From positions 1-64,000 of the forward strand of contig JAMOPJ010000004.1 of the NCBI GenBank assembly GCA_027064525.1: DNA of 64,000 nt, given 5' to 3'. How positions within the stretch are numbered: the stretch's first letter is position 1; every line of letters begins with the position of its first letter. Positions 51,759-60,569 of the stretch are shown piece after piece. This DNA is from Archaeoglobaceae archaeon. Lineage in GTDB: Archaea > Halobacteriota > Archaeoglobi > Archaeoglobales > Archaeoglobaceae. The translations under genes were made by a program, and so were the position numbers. The notes beneath the pieces were generated by a model. That model was not told where the DNA came from. It saw only the letters and a program-made list of their open reading frames with translations, and searched no databases.

Positions 51759-51843
51759 TGCGGGGGGTGGGATTTGAACCCACGAACCCCTTCGGGAGGG
51801 GATCTTGAGTCCCCCGCCTTTGGCCTGGCTCGGCAACCCCCGC
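51759..51843 (-). tRNA. tRNA-Leu (anticodon CAA)
   Basis: An 85-base class II tRNA on the minus strand. GCGGGGG pairs with CCCCCGC; the D arm GCCGAGCCAGGCCAAAGGC follows; the anticodon loop is CTCAAGA on the stem GGGGA/TCCCC, giving CAA; a long variable arm (CCC/GGG stem) and the T arm GTGGG-TTCAAAT-CCCAC complete it. CCA is not encoded. It reads UUG. Its 3' half is duplicated at 50799-50848. Confidence 0.95.
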
Positions 51844-51883
51844 TCGTATTTTTATATTGATCGGCATCATTTAAGCCTTATGG

Positions 51884-53035
51884 TTATGCATCCAAGAACC
51901 TATCCTCGATGCCGAGCTCCTTTATTATTTCCATCTGCCTTAAGGCCAACATCCTCGCAGATTCCAGCTCGGATTCTTTGAGAATTCGCCCATTCTCCAT
52001 AACCTTTTGAAGCAGTGGTTCCTTTCCTTCGGGAGGCTCGTCTTTGAACAGCCTAATCTCATCATCCAGCTTACTCCAATTCCTGTAAACCTGCTTCATG
52101 CCCCCCCTCTTTCCTCTTTTAGCTACGAACTTTCCTTCCCTCTCAACTATGTCCAAAGCGAAGTCCATGGGTTTTGCTCCGGCTATTGAGGTTCCAACTC
52201 CGAACGCATCCACGATATCCCTCAGATTGAGCACATCTCTAATGCTTATACCTCCGCTGACGAATATCTTAACATCCTTCCTTCCCCTGATGTTGAGTTC
52301 CCAGCGAACCTCCTCGACTATCTTTCTGAAATTACCTCTTCTCGACGATGGTGTATCCAACCTGACTCCGTTCACCCTTTCGACGTTCTCTATAGCAAGG
52401 ATCGCCTCCGTCTTCTCGTCGAAATACGTATCGATGAGCATTGTCCTCGGCACATCATCATCAACAACCTCATCGAAGGCCCTCCAAGCCTTTACCTGAT
52501 CTCCGAAGCATATTATGAGTGCATGGGGCATGGTTCCCATGCTCTTTATTCCAACGTATTTCTCGGCTGAGAAGTTGCTCACGCCATCCACTCCGCCTAT
52601 GTATGCCGATCTTTCTATCACAGCAGCCAACGCTGGATGCATTCTTCTCGTTCCAAACGAGAACACCTTTTTATCTCCAGCTGCGAGCTTAAACTTAAAT
52701 GCCTGAGTAGCAACTGCTGAGGAATGACATACGAATCCCAATAAAGCTGTTTCAAACCTCGCAAAATCCAAATACCTTCCAACAATCGTCAAAACTGGTT
52801 CATGAGGAAAGAATAGACAACCTTCGGGCATCGCGTATATATCAACCGGCTTGCCTTCCATAAGCTTTAGAACGTCATTCAAGCCGGCAAATATTCCCCA
52901 GCTCGATGTCGTAACCTCAGCTACAACCTTCGGATTAATTCCTTTAGCCTTCAAAACCTTTTCAGTCCATATGAAGTATTTATCTGTCACTATTCCGTTT
53001 TTTATGTCCTCCTCGCTCACGATCAGAAATCTCAT
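51884..53035 (-). CDS. pncB: Nicotinate phosphoribosyltransferase
   Basis: A 383-residue archaeal-type enzyme of NAD salvage: nicotinate plus PRPP plus ATP to nicotinate mononucleotide. Seen: TDKYFIWTEKVL, FFPHEPVLTIVG, LLGFVCHSSAVATQAFK, FSFGTRRMHPALAAVIERSAYIGGVDGVSN, and IFVSGGISIRDVLNLRDIVDAFGVGTSI, the phosphate-binding barrel end. Its start overlaps the MazG-like gene by four bases, so they are coupled. Confidence 0.9.
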   Translation of the reverse strand: MRFLIVSEEDIKNGIVTDKYFIWTEKVLKAKGINPKVVAEVTTSSWGIFAGLNDVLKLMEGKPVDIYAMPEGCLFFPHEPVLTIVGRYLDFARFETALLGFVCHSSAVATQAFKFKLAAGDKKVFSFGTRRMHPALAAVIERSAYIGGVDGVSNFSAEKYVGIKSMGTMPHALIICFGDQVKAWRAFDEVVDDDVPRTMLIDTYFDEKTEAILAIENVERVNGVRLDTPSSRRGNFRKIVEEVRWELNIRGRKDVKIFVSGGISIRDVLNLRDIVDAFGVGTSIAGAKPMDFALDIVEREGKFVAKRGKRGGMKQVYRNWSKLDDEIRLFKDEPPEGKEPLLQKVMENGRILKESELESARMLALRQMEIIKELGIEDRFLDA

Positions 53036-53322
53036 GCCTCATCACACTCGCAGGGCTTTTTGCCACACCTAATGCAGTAACCGGGGTATTTCTTTTTTGC
53101 CTCTTCCTCCAAATCGATGTCGTAAAGATTTGCAAGCGAAACGAGCCAAGCTAAGACATCCGCCATCTCCTCGCCTATAGCTTTGACATCGTTCTTCCTC
53201 ACAGCCTCTGCAAGCTCTCCAACCTCCTCTACTATCCAGAGCATAGTTTTCTCGATTCCCCTTCTTCTATCCCTATCGTAGTATAGCTCTCTTATGAGTT
53301 GCTGGAAATCTTTTATGTGCAT
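53032..53322 (-). CDS. MazG-like nucleotide pyrophosphohydrolase
   Basis: A 96-residue all-alpha NTP pyrophosphatase. The metal-binding E-E-x2-E...E-x2-D is visible as IVEEVGELAEAVRK and GEEMADVLAWLVSLAN. The last 20 residues (CIRCGKKPCECDEA) add a C-x2-C...C-x-C that could hold zinc and are less usual. It hydrolyses NTPs or dNTPs to the monophosphates, often as house-cleaning. It is coupled by four bases to pncB. Confidence 0.87.
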   Translation of the reverse strand: MHIKDFQQLIRELYYDRDRRRGIEKTMLWIVEEVGELAEAVRKNDVKAIGEEMADVLAWLVSLANLYDIDLEEEAKKKYPGYCIRCGKKPCECDEA

Positions 53323-53346
53323 GCATTCGAATAAGTCAAATTGTTT

Positions 53347-53640
53347 TTAAACGTTTATTCGTGCCAATTCCAATGCGGCGACGATCAGCAAGATTGCAAA
53401 GATCACGTTTGGTGCTATCGAATATAAGGTAACAAGAATCGGTGGTGGAATGAGAAATATCAGGAGTGGCATTAGCGGTGTAAGAATTGCCTTGAGTATG
53501 AACGCGAGAGCTATGAGTAGAGTTGGTCTCAATTTTGATTTTGAGTATGCGTAGAGATAAGCGACTATAACGATAACAAACAGAAGACCGTTGACAGCAA
53601 GATTAAGGAGTGCATGTAGGCTGATGTTACCCAATCCCAT
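53347..53640 (-). CDS. Small membrane protein of unknown function
   Basis: A 97-residue protein with three hydrophobic helices (LAVNGLLFVIVIVAYLYAYSK, ALAFILKAILTPLMPLLIFL, VIFAILLIVAALEL) joined by short polar loops. Its start touches the stop of hisF. I do not recognise a family; general fold and size are all that can be said. Confidence 0.6.
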   Translation of the reverse strand: MGLGNISLHALLNLAVNGLLFVIVIVAYLYAYSKSKLRPTLLIALAFILKAILTPLMPLLIFLIPPPILVTLYSIAPNVIFAILLIVAALELARINV

Positions 53641-54455
53641 TACAATCTCACCGGAATACCTTTCTCCTTCAGATACCTCTTAACCTCCTCTATTGGTATC
53701 TCCCTGTAGTGGAATATGGAAGCGGCTAAGCAAGCATCGGCCTTTCCCTCAACGAATCCTTCATAAAAGTGCTCAAGCTTTCCTGCTCCGCCGGAAGCTA
53801 TTACTGGAATGTTGACAGCCTCGCTTATGGCCCTCGTTATCGGAATGTCGTATCCAAGCTTCGTTCCATCTCTGTTCATAGAAGTTAGAAGAATTTCGCC
53901 AGCGCCAAGCTCCTCAACCTTCTTGGCCCAGCTCACAGCATCAATACCGGTCGGCTTTCTGCCACCGTATATCACGACCTCATACCATGCCTTCCTTCCG
54001 TCTTCGAGTGTTATTATGTGCTCCCCCTTGCTTAGATCGAAGTTTCTCCTGCAATCTATCGCAACGACTATGCACTGCCTACCGAATATGTCCGAAGCTT
54101 CTCTTATGAATTCCGGATTCTTTACAGCGGCTGTATTTATCGAAACCTTATCCGCTCCGGCTGATAGTATCTGATTTATGTGTTCTATAGTCTTTATTCC
54201 ACCTCCAACCGTGAAGGGTATGAAAACTTGCTCAGCAGTTCTTTCAACTACATCTATCATCAACTCTCTTCCGTGAGGTGAAGCCGTGATGTCCAAAAAA
54301 ACAAGCTCGTCGGCACCCTCTTCATCATACCTCTTTGCCAACTCAACAGGATCGCCGGCTCTTCTAAGGTTCACGAAGTGAACACCTTTAACTACCACGG
54401 CACCATCCTTATCGAGGGTTACGTCCAAGCAGGGGATTATTCTCTTAGCAAGCAT
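53640..54455 (-). CDS. hisF: Imidazole glycerol phosphate synthase, cyclase subunit
   Basis: A 271-residue (beta-alpha)8 barrel. Catalytic Asp11 in IIPCLDV and a second Asp in [10 protein letters not shown], the GGGIKT and SGGAG phosphate loops, and [17 protein letters not shown] are all present. With HisH it uses ammonia to close the imidazole ring in histidine synthesis and releases AICAR. No other his gene lies beside it here. Confidence 0.95.
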   Translation of the reverse strand: MLAKRIIPCLDVTLDKDGAVVVKGVHFVNLRRAGDPVELAKRYDEEGADELVFLDITASPHGRELMIDVVERTAEQVFIPFTVGGGIKTIEHINQILSAGADKVSINTAAVKNPEFIREASDIFGRQCIVVAIDCRRNFDLSKGEHIITLEDGRKAWYEVVIYGGRKPTGIDAVSWAKKVEELGAGEILLTSMNRDGTKLGYDIPITRAISEAVNIPVIASGGAGKLEHFYEGFVEGKADACLAASIFHYREIPIEEVKRYLKEKGIPVRL

Positions 54456-54491
54456 GCCCTAAGATGCCACGAATGAAAGATAAAGCTTCTG

Positions 54492-54770
54492 CTAATAGGC
54501 AATAACGAAGTCTTCGAATTCTCCAGTTGCGGGCTTTTTCTCAACGTGAATTTTTTTAACTATAGCAAGAGGAGGCCCTCTCCTTATGTTTGAGAGGAAC
54601 TTCTCAAGTTGGTTCTCCTCTCCTTCCGCAACTATGAACACCCTACCATCGGGCAGATTTTTCACGTATCCTTTCACTCCCAACTCTTTTGCAACCTTCT
54701 TCGTGAAGTATCTGAAGCCGACTCCCTGGACTATTCCTTCGACGAACACTTCGATCCTCGTAATCATCAC
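54492..54770 (-). CDS. acyP: Acylphosphatase
   Basis: A 92-residue acylphosphatase. VEGIVQGVGFRYFTKKVAKELGVKGYVKNLPDGRV carries the phosphate loop with the catalytic Arg and the Asn of GYVKN. It hydrolyses acyl phosphates. The promoter CAGGGTTTATATATCC lies about 20-35 bases ahead, so the messenger is nearly leaderless. Confidence 0.93.
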   Translation of the reverse strand: MMITRIEVFVEGIVQGVGFRYFTKKVAKELGVKGYVKNLPDGRVFIVAEGEENQLEKFLSNIRRGPPLAIVKKIHVEKKPATGEFEDFVIAY

Positions 54771-54788
54771 ATAATAATGTTAATCATC

Positions 54789-54804
54789 AGGATATATAAA
54801 CCCT
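54789..54804 (-). promoter_or_regulatory. Promoter of the acylphosphatase gene
   Basis: Minus-strand GGGTTTATATATCCTG centres a TATA box about 26 bases before the ATG at 54770, giving a leaderless or near-leaderless start. Confidence 0.6.
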
Positions 54805-55200
54805 GTCCCACCCGCTATACTCGTTATATTACATATCGTCATTACCGTTTCAAGCTAACACAATTGAAAATTAAAAATCAATATGAATGCTTATCTTCAC
54901 GATTAAACCTTAACGATCAGGATTTGTTGATGATATACTCCGGATTTATCGATTTTTCGCGTTGGTGTAATTTTTCGCAAAAGATGAAAAAATTAATATA
55001 TCTTAATGATGTATAACTGTCCTAAGAGGATAGCAACACAACTCTATATGTGAGCAAGAGTTGATATATACGCGGTATAAAATAATTGAATGCTATATTA
55101 ACAAATAGCATGAACCGAAAAGTCAGTCAATTTTATTTCAACTAAAAATACTTTAAAATTATTTTAAGTTAACAGTTTGTCGAACTATAAACTTAAAGAA
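54805..55200. other. Long AT-rich divergent intergenic region
   Basis: No gene is supported. It has two dyads: AACTCT-11 nt-AGAGTT at 55040-55062 and ATGCTAT-8 nt-ATAGCAT at 55090-55111. The second lies upstream of the CARF-type regulator gene and could be an operator. Several ATGATG-like strings are present, but no full C/D box pair. Confidence 0.5.
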
Positions 55201-55233
55201 AGATTTATTAATTGTAACGTTCAAAATACGATT

Positions 55234-55911
55234 ATGAACAAGGTCGTGCATGTATTACCGGTTGGTTTAAATAAGGAAGTGTTACTTGAGAGCACGAAGC
55301 TGAGCGGAAAGCCTATTCAGAAGGTTTATTTGGTGCTTGGGAAGGATGACAAGGAAGAAGTTTACAAAAACGCCGATGAGATCGAAAAGACATTGAGCGT
55401 GCTCGTGGAGGTTAAGAGGATAATGGTCGATAAGGCTGAAATTTATGCAACAGCGCTGGATATCCTAAAGGTCATAAAGGAGGAGCTCAAGGATGGCAAT
55501 GAGGTTCTGATAAACGCTTCAGACACAACAAGAGAACTCTGCATCGCCTGTTACATCGCTGCCCAGCTTTCTGGAAGCAAGCTATACATCGCCATAACAT
55601 CCGATGGTAAGATAGAGAAGGTCATCGATGTTCTTATACCGCCTCTGAAGAAGATCAGTGATGACAAGCTGACGATTATTAAGACGATCGACGAACAGGG
55701 TGGAGAGGTCGAGTCTATCAACAAGCTCATCGAACTGCTTGAAGGTAAGACCGAGGACCAGAAGAAGTATATGGCCCAGAGAGCGAGGATGAGTTATCAC
55801 CTTAAGGGACTCGAAGAGGACGGACTCGTTGAGATGAAGAGGGAAGGAAAGAATGTCCGGATAAGACTTACAGAGCTTGGCAAGGCCTACGCCCTTATGG
55901 CAAACGAGTAA
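55234..55911 (+). CDS. CARF-type (HFX_2341-like) winged-helix regulator
   Basis: About 225 residues. The N-terminal Rossmann-like domain (VVHVLPVGLNKEVLLESTKL, KVYLVLGKDDKEEVY, LINASDTTRELCIACYIAAQLSGSKLYIAIT) resembles CARF/DUF6293 ligand-sensor domains found in Csa3-like and other archaeal regulators. The C-terminus is a winged helix (ARMSYHLKGLEEDGLVEMKREGKNVRIRLTELG). ATG 55234 is chosen; a more upstream start would be in unconserved sequence. No CRISPR locus is nearby, so a CRISPR link is not supported here. The ligand could be a nucleotide. Confidence 0.75.
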   Translation: MNKVVHVLPVGLNKEVLLESTKLSGKPIQKVYLVLGKDDKEEVYKNADEIEKTLSVLVEVKRIMVDKAEIYATALDILKVIKEELKDGNEVLINASDTTRELCIACYIAAQLSGSKLYIAITSDGKIEKVIDVLIPPLKKISDDKLTIIKTIDEQGGEVESINKLIELLEGKTEDQKKYMAQRARMSYHLKGLEEDGLVEMKREGKNVRIRLTELGKAYALMANE

Positions 55912-55969
55912 TTTTCAATTTTTTATTTTTGCATTTAAAGCATTTATACCGTTTCGTGAAATCGTCGAT

Positions 55970-56815
55970 ATGCATCTGATAGTCTGTAGCACGGAAGATT
56001 TAGCTTCTCAAAACATAAAGTCAAACTTGATCGATCTGCTTGATCCTGAAGAGAGAAAAGTAGGAGATTATCTTTTCTACGATGCTGGGGACATCGGTAT
56101 AATCGAAATAAGAGAAAGGCTAATCTACGCGGACTACTTGGACGAAAGGCTAAGAAGGCTCGGTCTAAACTTCAGCGAAATCCTCTTTGCATCTCGTCAC
56201 AGTAGCAAGGATAAGAGGAAGATATTTTCCGTTCACGTCTCTGGAAATGTGGCGACAGCTGACTATGGTGGAAAGCCTTACTCCTTAGCCAAGCCGTCTC
56301 CGATTCGAATCAAGAATTACGTATTGGCTTTGAAGGATAAGCTCGACAGGAAACCTGAATTCCAGTTCACGCTCGAAGTCACCCATCACGGTCCTTCGGA
56401 GATCTCAACCCCCTCAGCTTTTTACGAAATCGGATCTACCGAGAATGAATGGAAAGATGAGGAGGCTGGAAGGATAGTTGCGGAGAGCATGATAGAGGCT
56501 ATAAGGGATCAACGATCGGATTGGCAGATCGCAGTGGGTGTTGGGGGAACACACTACGCTCCTCGCCAGACTGAGATAATCCTGACGACCACATTCACAT
56601 TCGGACACAACTTCGCCAAATACACGTTCGATGGCTTAAATAAAGAAATTCTAATAAAGGCCGTTGAGCTCAGCGATGCTGAGTTTATCGTAATAGACGA
56701 AAAATCCACGACTTCGGCAATAAAATCTTTGATTAGAGAGACTACCGAAGAGTTAGGAATTCAGATGCTAAAATCAAAAGACGTCAAGAGAAAGTATAAG
56801 CTTGTTGAAAGTTAA
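55970..56815 (+). CDS. dtdA: D-aminoacyl-tRNA deacylase (GEK1/Dtd2 type)
   Basis: About 281 residues. Signature parts are HLIVCSTEDLASQNI, ILFASRHSSKDKRKIFSVHVSGN, LEVTHHGPSEISTPSAFYEIGSTENEW and VGVGGTHYAPRQTEI, which hold the zinc-binding histidines. The enzyme frees tRNA from D-amino acids, and also from some aldehyde-modified forms in plants. ATG 55970 starts the conserved sequence; longer frames upstream overlap the regulator. The next gene follows after about 50 bases. Confidence 0.93.
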   Translation: MHLIVCSTEDLASQNIKSNLIDLLDPEERKVGDYLFYDAGDIGIIEIRERLIYADYLDERLRRLGLNFSEILFASRHSSKDKRKIFSVHVSGNVATADYGGKPYSLAKPSPIRIKNYVLALKDKLDRKPEFQFTLEVTHHGPSEISTPSAFYEIGSTENEWKDEEAGRIVAESMIEAIRDQRSDWQIAVGVGGTHYAPRQTEIILTTTFTFGHNFAKYTFDGLNKEILIKAVELSDAEFIVIDEKSTTSAIKSLIRETTEELGIQMLKSKDVKRKYKLVES

Positions 56816-56867
56816 TCAACGAGAGTTAAAGAAAACGTTAAAAATCCTCAAAATTTTTCGTAAGGTT

Positions 56868-58382
56868 ATGATACTCAAAGCCAAGATCATCCCCATCAAG
56901 ATCGGTAGAGATGCTGTTATCATGAATCAGGCTGATGCCGACGAGTTGGGTTTGCTTGAGGGGGATAGAGTTAGGATCATCGCCAAAAAGTCAACCGTCG
57001 CAACCGTTCAAATCGCGATGGGTTTGATCGAGAGAGGTGAGCTGGGAATCTGCTACGAGCTTGCCGAAGCTTGCGATATCGAAGACGGAAGCGAGGTTAA
57101 GATAGTTCCCGTCCCAAAGCCTCCTTCCGTAGAATACATAAGAAAGAAGTTGGATGGAGGAAAGCTAACGAAGGACGAGATATATCGAATCGTCAAAGAT
57201 ATTGTAAGCAACGCACTGACTGAAGTCGAGCTCACGGCCTTCGTCCTTTCAAGCTACATTCACGGTTTGGACTTCGATGAAATAGAGTGGCTCACGAGAG
57301 CCATGATCGAAACCGGAGAAACGTTAACGTTCGACGAGGGAACTGTAGTTGACAAACACAGCATTGGAGGAGTTCCGGGCAATAAGATCTCCCTAATAAT
57401 AGTCCCGACAGTTGCTGCAGCAGGTTTGCTAATTCCAAAAACTGCGAGCAGAGCCATAACTTCAGCGAGCGGAACCGCAGATACGATGGAGGTCTTAGCC
57501 AACGTAACGCTCAGCGTTGAGGAGATAAAGGAGATAACCGAAAGGGTCGGAGGAGTCATAGCTTGGGGAGGAGCGACGAACATAGCTCCTGCGGATGATA
57601 AGATCATAAGGGTTGAATATCCACTTGCAATAGATCCTCGTCCACAACTTTTGGCAAGCGTGATGGCAAAGAAGGGAGCTATTGGAGCTAAGAACATAGT
57701 CATAGACATACCCGTAGGAGCTGGCTCGAAGGTTCCGAACATAGAGCTCGGAAGAAAGCTTGCGAACGATTTCGTTGAGTTGGGAAGAAGACTAGGTTTG
57801 AACGTTACATGCGCTTTGACTTACGGCGGACAGCCTGTTGGAAGGGCAATAGGCCCGGCCTTAGAAGCTTGGGAAGCTTTAAAAACTATGGAAAACAAAA
57901 GCGGGCCACGTAGCCTAATCGAGAAGGCCTTAGGAATCGCTGGCATATTGTTTGAGATGACTGGTAAAGCGGTCAACGGTTACGCCTATGCTGAAGAGAT
58001 ATTCAAGTCTGGAAAAACCCTTGAGAAGTTCAAGCAGATAGTTGAAGCTCAGGGGGGAGATCCGAACGTTAAATCGGACGATATTCCAATTGGAGACAAG
58101 ACTTTCGATATCGTAGCCCCAATAGATGGAGCTGTGGCTGTAGTTCACAACCATAGGCTTGTGAAGGTGGCTAGAGCTGCTGGAGCTCCGAAGGATAAGG
58201 GAGCTGGAGTTCTGTTGCACAAGAAGGGTGGACAACACGTAAGGGCGGGAGACAAACTTTTTACCATATATGCTGAGAAGGAGTGGAAGTTGGATAAGGC
58301 TATTGAAATAGCTATGAGAGAGCCACCACTGATAGTTTCAGGTATGATCCTCGAAAAGTATCCTTCGTATAGGATAGTTTGA
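56868..58382 (+). CDS. deoA: AMP phosphorylase
   Basis: A 504-residue archaeal member of the thymidine phosphorylase superfamily. The extra N-terminal domain (LKAKIIPIKIGRDAVIMNQADADELGL) is the AMP phosphorylase hallmark. VDKHSIGGVPGNKISLIIVPTVAAAGLLIPKTASRAITSASGTADTMEVL is the phosphate/nucleoside site and AYAEEIFKSGKTLEKF is in the C-terminal domain. The reaction is AMP plus phosphate to adenine plus ribose 1,5-bisphosphate, which feeds type III Rubisco through an isomerase. Those partners are not in the window. ATG 56868 is the accepted start. Confidence 0.93.
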   Translation: MILKAKIIPIKIGRDAVIMNQADADELGLLEGDRVRIIAKKSTVATVQIAMGLIERGELGICYELAEACDIEDGSEVKIVPVPKPPSVEYIRKKLDGGKLTKDEIYRIVKDIVSNALTEVELTAFVLSSYIHGLDFDEIEWLTRAMIETGETLTFDEGTVVDKHSIGGVPGNKISLIIVPTVAAAGLLIPKTASRAITSASGTADTMEVLANVTLSVEEIKEITERVGGVIAWGGATNIAPADDKIIRVEYPLAIDPRPQLLASVMAKKGAIGAKNIVIDIPVGAGSKVPNIELGRKLANDFVELGRRLGLNVTCALTYGGQPVGRAIGPALEAWEALKTMENKSGPRSLIEKALGIAGILFEMTGKAVNGYAYAEEIFKSGKTLEKFKQIVEAQGGDPNVKSDDIPIGDKTFDIVAPIDGAVAVVHNHRLVKVARAAGAPKDKGAGVLLHKKGGQHVRAGDKLFTIYAEKEWKLDKAIEIAMREPPLIVSGMILEKYPSYRIV

Positions 58383-58391
58383 GGTGGTGTT

Positions 58392-59519
58392 ATGACCGTT
58401 AAAGAGGGTTTGGAGGACGTTATTGCCTGCAAAAGTAGCATAAGTAGGGTGGATGTTGAGGATGGAAAGGCGATCTTGGAGTATAGGGGATACAACATTC
58501 ACGACCTAGCAAAGCACTCATGCTACGAGGAGGTCGCTTACCTCTTGCTCTTCGGTGAGCTTCCAACGAAAAGTGAGCTAGAAGCATTCAAAGAGGAGCT
58601 TAAAGATTTGAGGGAGCTTCCACCTCAAATCATCGGTCTGCTTACACATCTCCCACCGTTCACGCATCCGATGGTCGTTTTGAGAACGGCCGTATCTTAC
58701 TTAGGTTCGATGGATAGATATATCCATTACAGAAGCTACGAGCACAGCGTCGAGAAGGCTAAGAGTTTGATTGCCAAGTTCCCGACGATTGTAGCATACT
58801 ATCATCGAATTAGGCAGGGGCAGAATTTGGTCCATCCTAACGATGAACTCGATCACGCAGAAAACTTCCTTTACATGCTATACGGTGAAGAACCGAGCGA
58901 ATTGGAAGCTAAATGCTTGGACTTGGATTTCATTCTGCATGCGGATCATGAACTGAACGCCTCAACGTTCGCTGCAAGGGTTGCTGCGTCCACGCTCGCA
59001 GACATGTATGCTTGCATAGTCGCCGCCACGGGGACTCTGATGGGGCCGTTGCACGGTGGAGCTGCTCAGAAGGTCATAGAGATGTTCAGAGAGATAGCCG
59101 TTCCTTGGAGGGCAGACGAATACGTCAAGGAGAAGCTCAAGAGGAAGGAGAGGATAATGGGATTCGGTCATAGAGTTTACAAGAACGTAATGGATCCAAG
59201 GACGCTCGAGCTCAAGGCTTTGGCTAAGATGCTCGCGGAGCAGAAGGATTCCAAATGGTTCGAGATAGCTGAAGCCGTGGAGCAGGCTGCTTACAAGTAT
59301 AAGAAGCTTCTGCCCAACGTCGACTTCTATTCAGCATGTATCTATGCAACCCTCGGCATTCCAGACGATCTATTCATCCCGATATTCGCAATCGGAAGGA
59401 TAGCAGGCTGGACGGCACACATCATCGAGCAGTATGAGAACAACAGATTACTTAGACCAAGGGCGCTCTACGTAGGCCCAAAGAACAGGAAATACATTCC
59501 TATCGAGGAGAGAGGCTAA
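58392..59519 (+). CDS. gltA: Citrate synthase
   Basis: A 375-residue citrate synthase of the short, archaeal-bacterial dimeric type. ILHADHELNASTFAARVAASTLADMYACIVAATGTLMGPLHGGA supplies the catalytic His and substrate sites. RIMGFGHRVYKNVMDPR has the second His and the Asp nearby; the C-terminus GWTAHIIEQYENNRLLRPRALYVG is also typical. It condenses acetyl-CoA and oxaloacetate. GGTGGTG precedes the ATG; nine bases lie after the AMP phosphorylase gene. The related 2-methylcitrate synthase cannot be ruled out from sequence alone. Confidence 0.93.
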   Translation: MTVKEGLEDVIACKSSISRVDVEDGKAILEYRGYNIHDLAKHSCYEEVAYLLLFGELPTKSELEAFKEELKDLRELPPQIIGLLTHLPPFTHPMVVLRTAVSYLGSMDRYIHYRSYEHSVEKAKSLIAKFPTIVAYYHRIRQGQNLVHPNDELDHAENFLYMLYGEEPSELEAKCLDLDFILHADHELNASTFAARVAASTLADMYACIVAATGTLMGPLHGGAAQKVIEMFREIAVPWRADEYVKEKLKRKERIMGFGHRVYKNVMDPRTLELKALAKMLAEQKDSKWFEIAEAVEQAAYKYKKLLPNVDFYSACIYATLGIPDDLFIPIFAIGRIAGWTAHIIEQYENNRLLRPRALYVGPKNRKYIPIEERG

Positions 59520-60480
59520 GACGGGCAACATCGACAACATCAATTTTTCTTGGAACATCCAACACGAGCTTCAAAACGGCATCTACCTTCTTCCAACCGA
59601 TTCCGAACACCACGGGAGTGCTGAGACCCAAAGCCTTGAGAAGCTTCTTCGGATTCAGGCTGGGATCGCCGGTGAACAGAACCAAGTATCTATCTTCGAC
59701 GTTCGGAAGTTCGAACTCGAACTCGTATTCTCCGCTCTCGTTCGCTTCGAACAGTGTTGCCCTATAAACCCTGAGCGGTGGAGTTGAGAGTGTTAGTTTG
59801 TATCTGGCATCGATTTCGATCCTAATTCCTCTCGATCTCCCTCGGACATGCGACACCTTCCCAATGATCCGCCCATTTTCAAGCCTTAAACTAACCTGAG
59901 CGTAGGCGTCGTCGCATGAAACCACAAGAGTGCTCTTATCGAGCGAAATCTTGTAGTTTAACCTTTTAAGAGGGTATATCCCTATCGTTCCGCCCCATAT
60001 GTTTCTGAACTCCTCCAACTCGTAACCTATGAGCTCGATCCATTCCGGATAGCAAGAACCGACGACTCCACCGTATTCCAACTCCTCAAGCTCGATAGCA
60101 TTCGAATGGATTGGCTCCCCTATCGTATCCGTAAATACGTCGATGTCGATTTCCCCATTTTCACTCTCTGCTCTCACCAGCAACCTCGCCTTAATGAGCT
60201 TCATGGTCCTCGGCAGAACGAGCGTCTTATCGTCCAACTTTAGCTCCTTTACGAACTCTCTGAATGTCTTGGAGAACTTGACACCAACTGTGAAGTTCCA
60301 GATTCCGGCGATAAGGCCAAAGATTCCGAGAATTACGGATAAAACTCTGAAGAATACAGGAGGGGATTCAGGAAATCTTTCGCTGAAAACTCCGAACGTT
60401 ATGGCGAATACTGCGATAAGTATAACGAGCGCCGATGCTAAAAGCCTCGGTCTGTATTCTAAAACTATTATTTCAACCAT
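59500..60480 (-). CDS. Membrane-anchored protein of unknown function
   Basis: A 326-residue protein. Two hydrophobic helices (LLASALVILIAVFAITFGVF, VLSVILGIFGLIAGIWNF) at residues 13-65 are followed by a long beta-rich domain without cysteine-rich or catalytic motifs that I recognise. TLVVSCDDAYAQVSLRLENGRIIGKVSHVRGRSRGIRIEIDARYKLTL and GEYEFEFELPNVEDRYLVLFTGDPS suggest a sandwich fold. Its end overlaps citrate synthase by 20 bases (convergent). It may be specific to the lineage. Confidence 0.65.
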   Translation of the reverse strand: MVEIIVLEYRPRLLASALVILIAVFAITFGVFSERFPESPPVFFRVLSVILGIFGLIAGIWNFTVGVKFSKTFREFVKELKLDDKTLVLPRTMKLIKARLLVRAESENGEIDIDVFTDTIGEPIHSNAIELEELEYGGVVGSCYPEWIELIGYELEEFRNIWGGTIGIYPLKRLNYKISLDKSTLVVSCDDAYAQVSLRLENGRIIGKVSHVRGRSRGIRIEIDARYKLTLSTPPLRVYRATLFEANESGEYEFEFELPNVEDRYLVLFTGDPSLNPKKLLKALGLSTPVVFGIGWKKVDAVLKLVLDVPRKIDVVDVARLSLSPR

Positions 60481-60569
60481 TGATATCGGCTTAACATCTA
60501 CATCTTAAGATTTTCTATCTCTACAGCATCAATCGATGAAGATATATATGGTTAATATAATCTTGCTCC

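Larger units (their letters stand above)
50799..51843. mobile_element. Remnant of an element integrated at tRNA-Leu(CAA)
   Basis: An intact tRNA-Leu at one end and a copy of its 3' half in the same orientation at the other bound about 0.9 kb of DNA. This is the layout of an archaeal integrated plasmid or virus. No integrase is left. Inside are one coiled-coil gene (51118-51501) and a 22-bp perfect palindrome (51629-51650). The divergence of the partial copy suggests an old event with loss of most of the cargo. Confidence 0.6.

Noticed and set aside
54609-55016. Plus-strand frame of 135 codons partly in the intergenic region
   Set aside because: The first half is antisense to acylphosphatase; the rest is AT-rich DNA with no ribosome-binding site or promoter and no protein-like pattern.
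55234-55911. Regulator of a CRISPR system (Csa3)
   Set aside because: The sensor fold fits, but no cas gene or repeat array is in the window, so a CRISPR role is not claimed.
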